From Calcarisporiella thermophila CBS 279.70 (taxonomy: Eukaryota; Calcarisporiellomycota), in the NCBI RefSeq assembly GCF_041956535.1, contig NW_027192201.1, positions 98,060-162,059 of the forward strand: a stretch of 64,000 nucleotides of DNA, given 5' to 3'. How positions within the stretch are numbered: position 1 is the stretch's first letter; each line of letters starts with the position of its first letter. Below, piece by piece: positions 20,925-32,845 of the stretch. Under the pieces are notes generated by a model. It saw only the letters and a program-made list of their open reading frames with translations, did no database searches and was not told the origin of the DNA. A program made the translations under genes and the position numbers.

Positions 20925-21681
20925 TGTGGAAGGAACGGGTAGACCGGCTCTAGAGAAATAAGGGTCGCAGGGTCATGGGAGAAAAAAAAAAAAGGCCAGC
21001 TAAGTTGTGTATTTTAAACATTCTTGTTTTCATACCCCATTCTGATTCATCGACAAAATAAAAAAAAAAATTATGCAAGGGTATAGAGAGTATACCATAT
21101 TAACAGTTAATCAAGAAAAGATAGAGCGACATGATTAGATAATGGTAATATAAAATCATAGCTGATTAGCCAACCACGAATCTTTTCTTTTTTCTCTCTC
21201 TTTGGCCTTCTTGTATTGGGAAAGCGCGTGTGTTCCTTAACTCTGTTCCTCCCCATACGCTCTACTGAATAGGCTTCCACAGTACAGCGATTCGGAATTC
21301 TTTCGTTTCTGAAGAAAGCTTGTCATACTACCCATGACAAAACTCATCAGAAACTTCTCTGAGAGGTTGGCGTTCGTTTTCTATTTTCCATCGGGCTGTG
21401 TCCATTTCAGAACTCGTGGCCACGGATAAGAGAGCCACACTTGAAACTGCTTTTATATAATCTCTAGGGACAAAAAGAGAAAAATGAAGGGGGTAGGACG
21501 TGATTCCCAAATAGGGATGCAAAGCCACTAGCTGGGGAACGATTGGATAGGCACAAATACAATAGATAATAAAGGGTCACGAAATAAGTGAAATATCAAC
21601 TAGAATAAATAAGATACAGAGCTTCTGTAAAATCGACTGATAAGGGCAATGTAACGTGTGGGGTAAAAACGGATCCGAGGA
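20925..21681. other. Spacer between the tandem quinoprotein genes
   Basis: Holds the promoter of paralogue 1 and 3' flank of paralogue 2. No further gene or repeat is recognised. Confidence 0.45.
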
Positions 21682-23472
21682 CTAGAGCATCTCAATAGCC
21701 GCCAACACTAGCCCCGAAAGGACTCCAACGGCAGCCGTTGCGCACGTTCTGGCTTGACCAGAGGAGGCGGCTTTCCCTGAGCGAACGGAAGGGTCGGGCA
21801 GGCTCGCATCCACAACAATCCGCCAAACCTCATTCGAGTCATCCGAGGTTACAAACAAGTGGCCTTTACGGTTAAAAACCGCGCTCACTGGACGGACACA
21901 TTTCGCGGAGCTGTTGCATTCTTCCGGGTTCGATTCTCCCCACACATCAAGCACTTCTCCCGTAGGCTTCCCGTCCTTGAAGGGGATTCGGACCACTTTA
22001 TATCCACTATAATAAAATTATTATAGAAAAGGGGAGGAAGACGGGGGGAGGGGTGAGGGAAGTTCAGGCCGTGAGTAATTTCAATGTGCATATTTCGGAA
22101 TATCCATGACATTACGCTGGTGGATTTCGGTTCCAACTACAAGACCAAAGGCATCAGTATGAGCGTTTTTTAAGGGACGCGTCAAGGTCGCATAAAATTG
22201 TTACCTTCCATGGAAAGTCACGAAAGCGTCTCCCTTGAGAGAGCAACTGAAGGCGCGGGCGCCATCACAGCCCTCTCCACGATAAAATACAATATCAAGA
22301 GGGGCCACGTGCGCCTGCATTGACAGAGCCGGCAAGCGGTTATTGGTCGTATTTTGACACCAACTGTCGGTATGTATGCCATCCTCCATGAACTCTGGCC
22401 ATGCCCACTGGGTGCTTTTTCCCTTTCCCGTGTTAAATCTGGTGAGATCATATTCGCTCCAGCAGTAGGGATAGCCGTAGAAAGCACCAGGATCCTCGAG
22501 GCTATTTAGCTTTGGCATGCCAAAGAGGAAAAGAGGCAATGTCAGTCCCTCAGAATACTATATAGCTACACGTAGGGGGCGGATACAATACCTCCTCGGC
22601 TGGATTGTCTATTTGAAGAGGGCGAAATGGGTTAGCGCAAGACAAAGCATAAGAAAAATAAACCAGGCAGTAAGGACCCACCGTTGTGAATGTCGCCTCC
22701 AAGATCTGGGCGAGCCAGCTCATCGCTCCCGTTTTCGATGCCCCAGAGTTTACCCTCAAGATCCCGCGCAAGTCCCACTTCGTTTCGAAGGCCATCGCCC
22801 CATATTTGCCCTTGGCGGTAATCATATCCGCCTTGGGGAAGTGTGCTGTTCAGCGGGAACACGCGGATTTGGGCTCGATAGGGGTTTTTCGGTTTATCAA
22901 TATTCTTAGCACTGCCCACGCTGACAAACAATACCTGACGGTTTTCGTCAACGTGGAGAGTACGCGTGCTGTGTCCACCTGACTCCATGCTGTTAACAAC
23001 GACTTCAGCAGCGCTGGTGGTCGCGGATCGCTGTCCGGCTTTGTAAGCCCATCTCCATACCGTTGTTTGGCTTGAAGCATAGCTGTAAAATGAAAGGAAA
23101 ATGGGAATGTGGATTTTTCAGGGATCAAGCAATCTGCATATGTGCCTACATATATCCGTTGGAATAGGCAATTCCATGGGTCAATTTCGCTCCGGATGGG
23201 AGATTCGAAGTCCCAATGACCGTAACAGATTGGGCAACCCCATCCTGGGAATCATCCTGGGAATACAGAGCCACAATCTCATTATTACCTCGAGACACCA
23301 CGAGTAGATCATCGGTGGAATCCGTGGTTATTCCACGAGGGTCTTTCAAGCTGGCATACACCACGCCGCGGTAAGGTTGATCTGGAGAGAGATTTTTGGC
23401 GACCGTGGCCGCATTAGCGACCGCGGCAAAACATAAAAGAAGGACATACATTAACATGGTGTGGGGCATCAT
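21682..23472 (-). CDS. Secreted quinoprotein-like dehydrogenase, paralogue 2, possible GPI anchor
   Basis: Exons 23472-23150, 23082-22682, 22608-22592 (17 nt), 22509-22205, 22136-22116 (21 nt) and 22006-21682 give 463 residues; starting at the internal ATG 23457, which matches paralogue 1 best, gives 458. A signal peptide is followed by the same propeller as paralogue 1, with WGDGLRNEVGLARDLEGKLW, DNPAEEL and AHVAPLDIVFY conserved. Exons 2 to 5 have identical lengths in both copies. Unlike paralogue 1 it ends with a small-residue and hydrophobic tail (about 437-463, ATAAVGVLSGLVLAAIEML), which looks like a GPI-attachment signal. It would thus be wall- or membrane-bound while paralogue 1 is released. 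Substrate unknown. Confidence 0.88.
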
Positions 23473-24214
23473 GGGAGGAAACCTCACAAATATGGGAAAT
23501 AAAAAAGCCAGATAAAAGGGTGGAGGCGGGGCTAAAACGAGTACAACTATGCGCTTAAACAATGATTTTCCATTGTTCATTCCATTTCCGCGCAAAAATC
23601 TGGCCACGCAATGTTAACGCGGGCGCAATGAATCAATATTCCCCCGCGCGCCATCAGGCTGCTCTGTATGCGCCCCTTATCTCTCTATCTTCAATTTACC
23701 AAGGAGGCAACCTGGGCATGTTTCTCTTAACTCTATTTTTCTCCACATGGCATGCGAAGGCCCTATTATAGCAGTGAGAACGCCGGCTCTTCCCTGGCGA
23801 CGAGCATGGCATGGGGAGCCTATCTCTTCACGAGAGTCCTCGCAAGGTTTAGCCGCTAAGCTTCCGCAGGCAAGTACATTTTTTTTACCACAGCTCGGCG
23901 CTTAAGGAAAACATGCCTTGCAAGGTTCTGCTCTCCTTCGTTCGAGAGATTCACCCCGAACTAGACACATTTCAGACCGAGTTGAAGTGATTTGCGCTAA
24001 GCCGCTACTCTGAATATCGTGTCAAAGCTTCGGGCTGATGTAGGGCGCCATTTTTATTGAGAGAGAGTCAGAGAGAGATAAGACCTTGAATTCTTTTCCA
24101 TTGGCCCATCGGTTTCTCCTGTTTGTTGGTACTAAAACGACATCTTAACCTCGTCATTCGTATTCCCCATCGGCCGCCGATCCTATATAATTTTTGCCTT
24201 ATTTTTAGTAAGCA
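23473..24214. other. Divergent promoter region between quinoprotein 2 and Rheb
   Basis: No gene is supported. A GA-rich stretch lies near 24060-24080. The short frame at 23562-23771 shows no features. Confidence 0.4.
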
Positions 24215-25183
24215 ATGTCAAAAGCAAATACGAATCCTCAACAGCCGCCGAAAATTCGACGCATTGCTGTTTTGGGTCAGCGGGCAGTAGGTGAGATCGC
24301 TCTTTTCTCTTCCATCACTTCGCGGGTTGATCATTAAACGCATCTCCTCCATTGCTTGAATACCCTAGGAAAGTCCACGTTGACCGTCCAGTTTGTCGAA
24401 AACCACTTTGTTCCTTCATATCATCCCACCATAGAGAGCACTTTCAACAAGACCATCAAGTATAAAGGTCGCGAATACTCCATCGAAATTATAGATACTG
24501 CTGGACAGGTAATGTTTTTTGTTTTTTTTTTCGTGGGCCAATGCGAGGCTTATGGCGTGAGGGATATGAGTGTAACATGGTGTATCTCTTCAGGACGAAT
24601 ATTCTATACTTAGCGATCGTCACGCCATTGGTATCCACGGCTATGTGCTTGTCTACTCTATCACGTCCAAGCAGAGTTTAGACACCGTTAAGATTATCCG
24701 TGAGAAAATCCTGAACCACACGGGAACGGAGTGGGTCCCTATTGTTCTAGGTAGGTGGCAACTTAAGGTGCGGATAGATATAGCTCCCGATTAACTTTAT
24801 CTTTATCAAATCGCCACAGTTGGGAATAAATCCGACTTACATATGCAAAGGTAGTTTTCTTACTGCTTGTTTTCTTTTTCGTCACCTGCCTCTTCTAATG
24901 CCGTCCCCTCTCCCTCCCCCCCTTCTCAATTCTCAAAGACAAATCACGGTAGAGGAGGGCAAGGAGCTTGCCACTCAGTGGAATTGCCAGGCGATCGAGG
25001 CTTCAGCCAAGCACAATGAAAATATCGGTAACCCTTCCCCTCATGGCCCTAGTTGTCTCCATCGGTAATCCTCACTCTCTCCTTGCTTACCCTTTAGCAA
25101 AAATCTTCGACTTGATGATCTCTGAGATTGAGAAGAGCCATGCCCCGGCTCAGGAGAATCAAAGCTCATGTGTAGTGCAATGA
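24215..25183 (+). CDS. rhb1: Rheb GTPase
   Basis: Exons 24215-24290, 24369-24508, 24594-24750, 24820-24850, 24939-25027 and 25098-25183 give 192 residues. G boxes: P-loop GQRAVGKS (21-28) with Arg23 at the position of Ras Gly12, the hallmark of Rheb; effector loop YHPTIESTF; DTAGQDEYS; NKSD; EASAK. The protein ends SSCVVQ, a CaaX box predicted to be farnesylated. Rheb activates TORC1 from endomembranes and, in fungi, links nutrient state to growth and basic amino-acid uptake. Exon 4 is only 31 nt. All five introns are GT-AG and restore conserved motifs (VLVGNKSDL, HMQRQITVEEG). Identification is firm. Confidence 0.96.
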
Positions 25184-25818
25184 ATCTATTTATCATGGTG
25201 TTGCAAATCGATTTTCTCTTATAGAAGTTTCCTAAAGAGTGATCTTTTTCTTTTTTTCCTTCTATTTTCATTTTAATGTCTGTCTCTGTAAGCCATTGAG
25301 TTTCATGTCTCTTTGAATTTCTCTGTGATCGCTTGAATTTTATATTCTTTTGTTTAGTTCTCTTTTCTTTTGCCTTCTCTTTTTCTCTACTTTTCCCCCA
25401 AGATATCGCTGTCTCTTCCCGCCTCTCTTTTTTTTTTTTCCTACATTGTTTTCTCACAATAAAATTAAGCTCAAGAGCCAGATAGATCTACCCTGGAGAG
25501 GAGGGCATGGCAGGTGGATCGGTTCGAGTGGCAAGTGCTATTTCTCCTTCATAACTCGCGGTGGTAGAGCCAAAAATTTGAACCCAAGGCCACCCAGGGG
25601 ATGGCTTCTGGAGAAGTGGAGAGATGAGGAGAATGAAAAGTTAATAACTTGATATTGGAAACGTCGTAAATACACCAAAAAAAAAAATCTAGGGGTTTTG
25701 GAACAGGTTCTTTATGTATGCTACAAGTGTCTCTTTGAAAATTAGGGATACAGGGGGAGAAAAAAAAAAAGCTAGGATGGAAAAACCAACATGCCCATAA
25801 AAAAATAAATCAAGGATA
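25184..25818. other. Convergent 3' spacer
   Basis: Pyrimidine-rich 3' flank of Rheb followed by the 3' flank of the Srk1-like kinase gene. No gene is supported. Confidence 0.45.
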
Positions 25819-27901
25819 CTATGACTTGCTCGCTTCGGCCAACGGTGGAAGCATTGCCTTCTTGGCCTTTCGCCGCTCGAGAAGCGATGCATGGTCCAGG
25901 CTCAAGTTCATGACCTTTTCACTCTGTTTCTGCTGATGCTGGCGTAGTTGTTGCCGCGCAATCTGTCGCTGCCGCACAGGGTCAGATGGAGCGGGGGGCG
26001 GGGACGGTACTTGGGTATGTCGCGGGTGATAGGGTTTGTCGCCAGCGCGGGGTTGCAAGTGCGGCTGTAGAGGCTTGCCCATAGCAGGCATCATAGGCAC
26101 GGCGGGTGCCTTATCCTTGGTGGGTTCTGCGTGGGCCGGTTTTGGCTTCTCTTCCTCCTCCTCCTCCTCCTCCTCCTCCTCCTCCTCCATGATGGTCTCC
26201 TCTATCTCCCGCCGTCCTCTTCCTTGCTCTTCCATTCGTTGTACCGCGTTGCTTACGTCGAAGATCTCCTTTAGAGTCGCAATGCCTGGTGATACCTTCT
26301 CCTTTCGCCTGACACGGTGTGGCTCGGCCAATGCCATGCCCGGTGTAACCGTCTCTACCTCGGCCATTCCTTCAAGGACCCACGGGTGCTTGAAGAATTG
26401 GTCGATATCGTAGCGTTTCTCGGCATCCACACAGAGCAGATTGGAGACGAGATCCTTGGCGGAATCGCTGATGTCATCCCACCTATGGTTAAAAAATATG
26501 GATCAATCTCAGGGTCTGGTGTACAGCGGCTTAGCAGGAGGGGGAGGGGAAGGAGCAGAAAAGGAGATCTTACCAGGGCGAAAGGAAACTGTATTCGCCG
26601 TTGGCAACTTTACGTGTTAATTGGCGAATAGACTCATCGTAGAAGGGCGGGAACCCGCACAGTAGTGTGTAGAGCACACAACCGAGCGCCCACATATCCA
26701 CTGCCTTACTGTATCGCTCATCTCTCACGATCTCTGGAGCGGTATAACTATATTATACAAGACATTGGTGTTTTAGCCATCTTGGGCTCGGTGCGGTCTT
26801 CGTCTAGGATGAGTCACTTACCCTACGGTACCACAGGGGGTTTGCGTGCTCTCTTCCCAGATGATCTTGGAAAGTCCAAAGTCGGCGATTTTTACGCGGC
26901 CAATACCTCCACCCCCCACTCCGGGGATGAACTCCCCTTCATCGGCTTTATTCTCATCGCCGGGCAATATTTTCTGTGGTTGGACCGAGGGTCGGAACGG
27001 AATAGGTTCAAAGAGGATGTTTTCCGGCTTGATATCTCTAGTAATAGAAAAACAGAGTCAACGATGCGCCCCAACATTCTTCCCCGAAAAAGTTCGTGAT
27101 CATTACCGGTGGACGATTCCCTTCTCATTGTGCAAATACCGGATGGCCTCTGCCACCTGGGTGATGACATGCCGCGACAAAGGCTCTGAAAAATAAGTAA
27201 GCTTCACGATTTGATGGAACAACTCGCCCCCCTCCACCAACTCAAGAATAAGATAATAATAGTCGTCTGCCTCACTGAAATCTAACAGTCGCACTACATT
27301 GGGGTGATCTATCATGCGCATAATTTGAATCTCTTTCATGATGCCGATGCGCTGGCACGAAGAACAGATAGAGAAATTAGGCGGAGGGCATTGTATTTAA
27401 ACTGGACTGTACATACCTGATCTGCTCGCTTCTGATTCCCTTTAATGTCTTTATGCAGATGTTTGTCTGTATCTCTCTAAGCCAAGCGAGATAGTTCGGT
27501 TAAGCAAAGGCCTAAGGAGACGGAGCAAAATTGGATTACCTGCGCGAGCCTTAGATCTCTCTTCCTCACTGCCTTTACCGCAACCTTCTGGCCGGTCTGG
27601 CTGTCCACTGCTTTATACACATTGGAGTAGGCACCGCTAGAACAAAAGGCAAGATCTTATCAGTACGGCCGGCCATGGATGGGGTGGAGAAAGGAAAGGA
27701 GACAACTTACTCGCCCATTTTCTCCAGGAGCTTGTAGCGCTCTAAACCCGGGTAATGCGGTAGCTGCAAGCGCGCCTGTCTTTCCTCCGCCACGATTTTG
27801 GCGATCTTTGAGCCAACTCCCTCCTTCTCCTTAGGACTAAGGTGCTCGTCTCGATTTTTGCTGCCACCGTAGCGAATGAAGTTGCGAATTTGCTCGATCA
27901 T
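25819..27901 (-). CDS. Srk1/Rck2-type MAPK-activated CaMK-family kinase
   Basis: Exons 27901-27711, 27636-27540, 27476-27417, 27351-27107, 27037-26822, 26747-26574 and 26482-25819 give 548 residues. Kinase core: glycine loop [12 protein letters not shown], catalytic Lys85 (VAVKAV), HRDIKPEN at 197-204, a 40-odd residue insert rich in Gly ([12 protein letters not shown]) typical of the Rck/Srk family, DFG at 250-252, GTVGYTAPE, and a terminal HPWV. In yeasts these kinases are phosphorylated by the stress MAPK (Hog1/Sty1) and restrain translation or mitotic entry. The C-terminal tail has a 13-Glu run encoded by a GAG repeat, then Pro- and Gln-rich sequence ending in a basic helix. Six introns of 63-91 nt. 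Confidence 0.92.
26153..26188 (+). repeat. (TCC)12 trinucleotide tract, codes for poly-Glu
   Basis: In-frame GAG repeat on the minus strand inside the kinase's last exon. It is prone to length change between isolates. Confidence 0.85.
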
Positions 27902-28210
27902 TTTATTGGTGCGTAAGAAAAGGAAGGAGGCAAAAATTAGACTGCATAGGGAAAGAAATTGGAAATTTATATCAGAAAATATAAGGCGTTGAATCGAAGT
28001 TAAAAAATGAAACCTGGGGGCAAGGCATTGGAATTAATAATACCGTGAAGCCATTAATAAATGTGTGAAGAGATAAAGTGAAATTACAGTTAAATTATAG
28101 TGCATAAATAATAACATAGGATGCGAAAAGTGTTCTATAATTAATGCGACATAGTATTCATATACATTCATACGTGCGATGGTTCTTTCCCCCTCTCCTC
28201 CCCCCTCTGC
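27902..28210. other. Promoter of the Srk1-like gene and 3' flank of the next
   Basis: AT-rich 309 bp with no recognised signal apart from A/T runs. Confidence 0.4.
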
Positions 28211-29390
28211 TCAAAGGGGCCCTTCTATCAGCTCTTTCACCAATATCAGAATGAGGATGCAAATGTGGACGCACCACCGGAAGAGGCTTCGAAAGATCCG
28301 CCTCATGACCCGAAGCAAGAGCCCTAGAGAGCCTCGGCGGATCCTCGCTTTGAACTCGCCGGCTCTGTTTCGCCTTCGAGCCAGAAAGCACGCGCACTCA
28401 AGCATTCCGTCGACGACACTGTCAAACACGGTCTCTCCAAGTTCGGCAAGGGTTTTTAGCTTCTTCTCGTGCTCGGTGTTTTTGAAAAACTCCTTCTGCA
28501 GCTCCTCCAGGAGGGTAGGCTGGGGAATTAGGTCGGAGGAGTCATTCCACGACGAGGTTGCAACACTGCTGACGGTATTGCAAGGCGAAGGGAGAGCTTC
28601 GTAAACCTGTTCGCGATACCCTTCGACTTGTATTTCCAGCGTATTCACTAGCTCTGTCTGGCGTGCATATGCCTCCTTGAGTCTCTCGTAGTCTGCACGA
28701 TTGAACTGGATGGTGTGGTATTCCTCGCTCAGGCGCTCAAAGTCCTGAATGATGGCCGTGATGTGGGCCGTGAGCTCGGATTTGGCGTGCGCGAGACGAT
28801 GGTTTTCGGAAGAGAGTCGCGCTTTTTCCGCCTCGAGTTGGTCGCATTTTTTGGAAAGTTCGTCTATCACCCACTTGTATTCCTCAAGCTCCTTACCCCC
28901 ACGGTCCTCGTTTTCGTCGCTGAGCTTGTGCGAAAAGACCTCGGCTCTGGATCTCTCATTTTCAATGCACTCCTGCAGCCATTCCAATTGCCTCTCTAGC
29001 TCATCCACGCGCCTCTTATAATGGGTGCTCTGTTCGCGATGCTTGCGTTTCATCTGCTCTAGCTCTTCGCTCAATTCCCCTTTCTCCCCTTCCAGCAATT
29101 GAATTTGTTGAAAGTCCATGGTGCGTTTATGAAGCAAGTGTCGCGGGGATGATGTAATGTCTGCTTTCGGATTAAGATGGGTAAGGTGGCGGCCACGGCG
29201 TGACGCTATGCTTCGTGTTGTATGAAGAAGAGATTCGTAGCGTGATTTAAGTTGAAAGGCATCATCCATATGAAGTGAGATAAAATCCGCAACTAGCGTG
29301 TCATCTATCACCTCCAGGATCAGTTAAAAAAATCTAATTTTATGCAGAGGGGAAGCAATACCCACCATTATAGTCCTCATTTTGATTCAT
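28211..29390 (-). CDS. Coiled-coil protein with C-terminal membrane anchor
   Basis: Exon 1 is only 25 nt (29390-29366, coding MNQNEDYN) and exon 2 runs 29292-28211, giving 368 residues. Splicing at CTAG|TTGC gives N-VADFISLHMDDAF. Residues about 65-190 and 195-235 are heptad-rich and charged (ELSEELEQMKRKHREQ, ELEEYKWVIDELSKKC), a long parallel coiled coil. The C-terminus is basic (RRRNRAGEFKARIRRGS) and then hydrophobic (WCVHICILILILV), so it looks tail-anchored in an endomembrane with the coil in the cytosol, as in small golgins or tethers. I recognise no named family. A 4-codon upstream ORF overlaps the start codon. Confidence 0.75.
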
Positions 29391-29993
29391 CTTTTTGGCA
29401 TTAGCAGAGTCATGAAATTCCATCCCCTGTGTGAAACTATTTAATACTTCAATATCGTGTAATTTTTTGGGATGAATAATTGCCTATGGCAAAATATTGC
29501 GAGGGTTTCAATAACAGGCGTGACCTCTATTTCTCAAACTGTCAAACTTTAATAAATAACCATGAAGCTCTTATGCTCCATGGTGACGCATGTCTCTTAG
29601 GTTCATCATTGCCGAAGCAATTCCTGATGCATTCCAAAATCTATTCCAAGTAGTCTACGATGGAACTAATTTCTCTAACGCAATTACATGTATCATAATT
29701 CATGCCCAAGCAGCTTGTTAAATGCCAACTTAAAGTTAAAAGCTATTATAAAGCAGAAGCGATCGGCTAATTTTTTTTTCTCTACCCTATATATGATAAC
29801 CCTTTCTGATGGTACAAAGGATACTTAGATATGAAGTAGCACATAAAGAACTCTTTTCCTTGCCCCAACGAAATTGATCTCGCAGCGCGTACCTTCTGAT
29901 ACTTTCTGAAATTCCATCGATTGTTTATTTTGTATTCTTCAACCACACTTTTTTTAACATCGAACATTATTTCCATCCATTCCTAGTCTGAAT
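29391..29993. other. Divergent promoter region
   Basis: AT-rich spacer between the coiled-coil gene (-) and PDH E1 beta (+). It contains the tiny upstream ORF at 29387-29401 (-). No further gene. Confidence 0.45.
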
Positions 29994-31411
29994 ATGTTCG
30001 CACGCTCTCTCTGGCACCAGCTTTCCGTTACCCGCACAAATCTTGCCCCAGTAGCTACTACTGCGAGCCGGTCGCTTATCTCATTGCAAAAGCGGTACCA
30101 GAGCACCAGCAACAATGAGGTAATGATTGAACACCCTCAATTTAATGGGCGTTTTCATTCATGTTCTTTAATTGATCTGATTCATTAGTTGACTGTCCGC
30201 GAAGCCTTGAACGTTGCCATGGAGGAGGAACTTATTCGCGATGAGAAGGTTTTCATCATGGGTGAGGAGGTTGCCCAGTACAATGGTGCTTATAAGGTGA
30301 ATTTCTTGTGATTTTTTTTTTCGTTACCTGTCAGGGCCTTTTCTTGTCCATCCGGATTTATTCACCTTTTTTTTTTTTGTAACCATTAGGTCACGAAAGG
30401 TCTCCTAGATAAATTTGGTTCGAAGCGCGTTATCGATACTCCCATTACGGAGATGGGCTTCGCAGGTCTCGCCGTCGGTGCAGCTCTTGCCGGTTTGCGT
30501 CCCATTTGCGAATTCATGACATTCAACTTTGCAATGCAGGTAGATATGGCTATCGCTCCATTTGTCAGAGCAAACTTCATAACAGAATATTCTCCGCATT
30601 CTAAAGGCAATCGATCACATCGTCAATTCCGCAGCCAAAACACACTACATGTCCGCGGGAACGGTTGAATGCCCAATCGTCTTCCGTGGGCCAAACGGCG
30701 CCGCAGCAGGTGTGGCAGCACAGCATTCCCAGTGCTTCGCCGCGTGGTATGGCTCCGTACCTGGCCTTAAGGTAGTCAGCCCTTGGAACTCGGAGGACGC
30801 CAAGGGTCTCTTGAAGGCGGCCATCCGCGATCCCAATCCAGTAGTCGTATTAGAGAACGAGCTGATGTATGGTGTGAGCTTCCCGATGTCTGATGCGGCG
30901 ATGTCGAAAGACTTCGTGATCGATATCGGAAAGGCGAAGATTGAGAAGGAGGGCAAAGACATCACCCTGGTCGCCCACTCCCGTGCCGTGGGATTCGCCC
31001 TCGAGGCCGCCAACAAGCTAAAGGAGGCTGGAATCTGTGACGCTGAAGTCATCAACTTGCGCTCGATTCGGCCCTTGGATGTGGATGCCATCGTCAAGTC
31101 GGTGAAGAAGACACATCGCTTGGTGACAGTAGAGGGCGGATGGCCACAGTTCGGCGTTGGATCCGAGATCTGCGCACAGATGATGGAGACATCTGCATTC
31201 GATTATCTCGACGCACCAGTGTCGCGGGTTACTGGCGCAGACATCCCCACCCCCGTAAGTATTGAACTCCTTGGAATCCGACTGACCTTGGAAACCTCCT
31301 TACCTCTCTTTCGTTTAGTATGCGCAAAACCTCGAGACATTATCCTTCCCCACTACCGATGTCATCGAAAAAGCAGTCAAGCAGACCCTCGGAAAGAAGA
31401 TCGGGGCTTAA
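29994..31411 (+). CDS. PDB1: Pyruvate dehydrogenase E1 component, beta subunit (mitochondrial)
   Basis: Exons 29994-30119, 30189-30296, 30390-30539, 30607-31254 and 31319-31411 give 374 residues. The first 37 or so residues are rich in Arg, Ser and Leu without acids, a mitochondrial presequence. The mature part opens with [14 protein letters not shown] and has the thiamine-diphosphate Glu region ([17 protein letters not shown]), [34 protein letters not shown] and [13 protein letters not shown]. With E1 alpha it decarboxylates pyruvate in the pyruvate dehydrogenase complex. The C-terminus ([14 protein letters not shown]) is normal. All introns GT-AG; an AATAAA lies 19 bp past the stop. Confidence 0.97.
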
Positions 31412-31429
31412 GATAGTTTTTTTTTATTC

Positions 31430-31435
31430 AATAAA
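31430..31435 (+). promoter_or_regulatory. Polyadenylation signal AATAAA of PDH E1 beta
   Basis: AATAAA sits 19 bp downstream of the TAA in a T-rich context. The next gene starts only 146 bp past the stop, so 3'-end formation must be tight. Confidence 0.5.
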
Positions 31436-31557
31436 ATATCTTTATAGAAAGACATCTTGGCATATTCAATTCTGCGTGACTCTCTTTACGCCACTCCATT
31501 CAATGCTAAAATGGCCGGTGACCGTTTCCTAAGGGGGACTCTTTAAAATTGTGTGAA

Positions 31558-32751
31558 ATGCACTCTTCGGAAGCCATTGTAAGTGATGAAAACATAGTTG
31601 ACATCCAAAATGCGAGTACATCCGCCAATCCCTCCAAGATTGAATATGCACTCGATATGCTCTACGAATGCCAAAGAGGAGCTTATCTATTTGGCGTACC
31701 GAAATTTAGTTCAAAATCGTAAGAAAAAGGGAAAAAAAGCATGCTGTAATGGGCAGGCTGTTGAAAAAACATTACGCTCACCATCTCTTTCCATTCTTAT
31801 TATAACAGTCTAATACAAATAGATCCTCCTCCATGGTCCGACAGAGATCTCAAGTGAGCGAGTTTCTGGGTTTTGTCTTTAAATTAGGCTCAATATTCCC
31901 TTTTTTTAGCTATTCTCCTATGGATATCCACAATTACCAATTGCCAGATCCCACATGGGAATGGGTGAGTTGAACCGTAAATAATATTGTGTCTCTCTTA
32001 TAGTAATAGTATTGGAATACCTTGTTAGGTCCACAAGCAGTGGCTGGTTGATATGTCGGGTGATGTGGATGAAGGTACGCTGAGCTAGCTTCGTGGGGTG
32101 ATATACATACGATTTTCACACAGAGTTTTAAAATGGTAGACGGGTGGGAATATGCGCTTAAATTTCATGGTGCTGTCTGGCACGGTAATCATTTGCCCTT
32201 CCGCTCATTTGTTCGACGACGTCGTTGGGTTCGACTACGAAGAAGAATGGTATGGGTTTCTCCAAGTGGTTGCTCCCTTAATGTCCCTCTTCCTCACAAT
32301 ACCGTATCTCTGCTAGCCCACAAGGCCCCAAACATCTCGCGTCCTTTCTCAAACTAGCTTGGCTCATGCCGATATCGACTCCAACAACGAAGGCGAAAGT
32401 TCTCAAAAACAGAGAGAGACACTGATGCAACGGCTAAAACTTGCACGCTTAGATAGAGAACGTCTCGCGATTTTGGAAGAGTGGATTAACAATGGGCATG
32501 CGCAGGATATTCTTCAGGGGTTGGAGAGAGTGTTAGATCACTTCGATTATGAGGAGAGCAAACGAAAATTGCTTCGAATACTTTCTGCTCTGGATCCCAG
32601 TTCTATCACCGAGGGCGCACATAATCTAGAGTTTTTCTCAGATATAAAGCGGTTGACCAGGAAATATAGCGATGACCCTAGCAAGCAGGAGTCGGAGAGC
32701 GCCAGGGACGCGCTCAAACTAGTGAACAGTGTCAAAGAAACACGAGCATGA
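31558..32751 (+). CDS. Dysferlin-domain protein (Spo73/Mug65-like)
   Basis: Exons 31558-31718, 31809-31853, 31910-31964, 32029-32074, 32140-32249 and 32317-32751 give 283 residues. The first 140 residues form a dysferlin (DysF) inner and outer motif: YECQRGAYLFGVPKFSS, IDPPPWSDRDLNYSPMD, LPDPTWEWVHKQWLVDMSGDVDEDGWEYALKF, WHGNHLPFRSFVRRRRWVRLRRRM in outline. The second half is charged and helical. Similar fungal proteins include Spo73 and Mug65 (meiotic membrane growth) and the peroxisomal Pex23-type peroxins, though no membrane span is seen here. The acceptor of intron 4 (GGTAG|ACGGG) and of intron 5 were chosen because they restore the DysF sequence and frame. Confidence 0.85.
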
Positions 32752-32845
32752 TTCTTCATTCCATCTAGCAGTCACAATAAATTTTGTACCATCTCACCTC
32801 GAATATATTTCTCCCATATGATAAGGCAAATGAGGAGTAGCTAAT

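Noticed and set aside
32133-32357. Dysferlin gene exon beginning with SFKMV before the DGWEYA motif
   Set aside because: This acceptor leaves the wrong phase; the acceptor at 32139 restores VDEDGWEYALKF and the frame.
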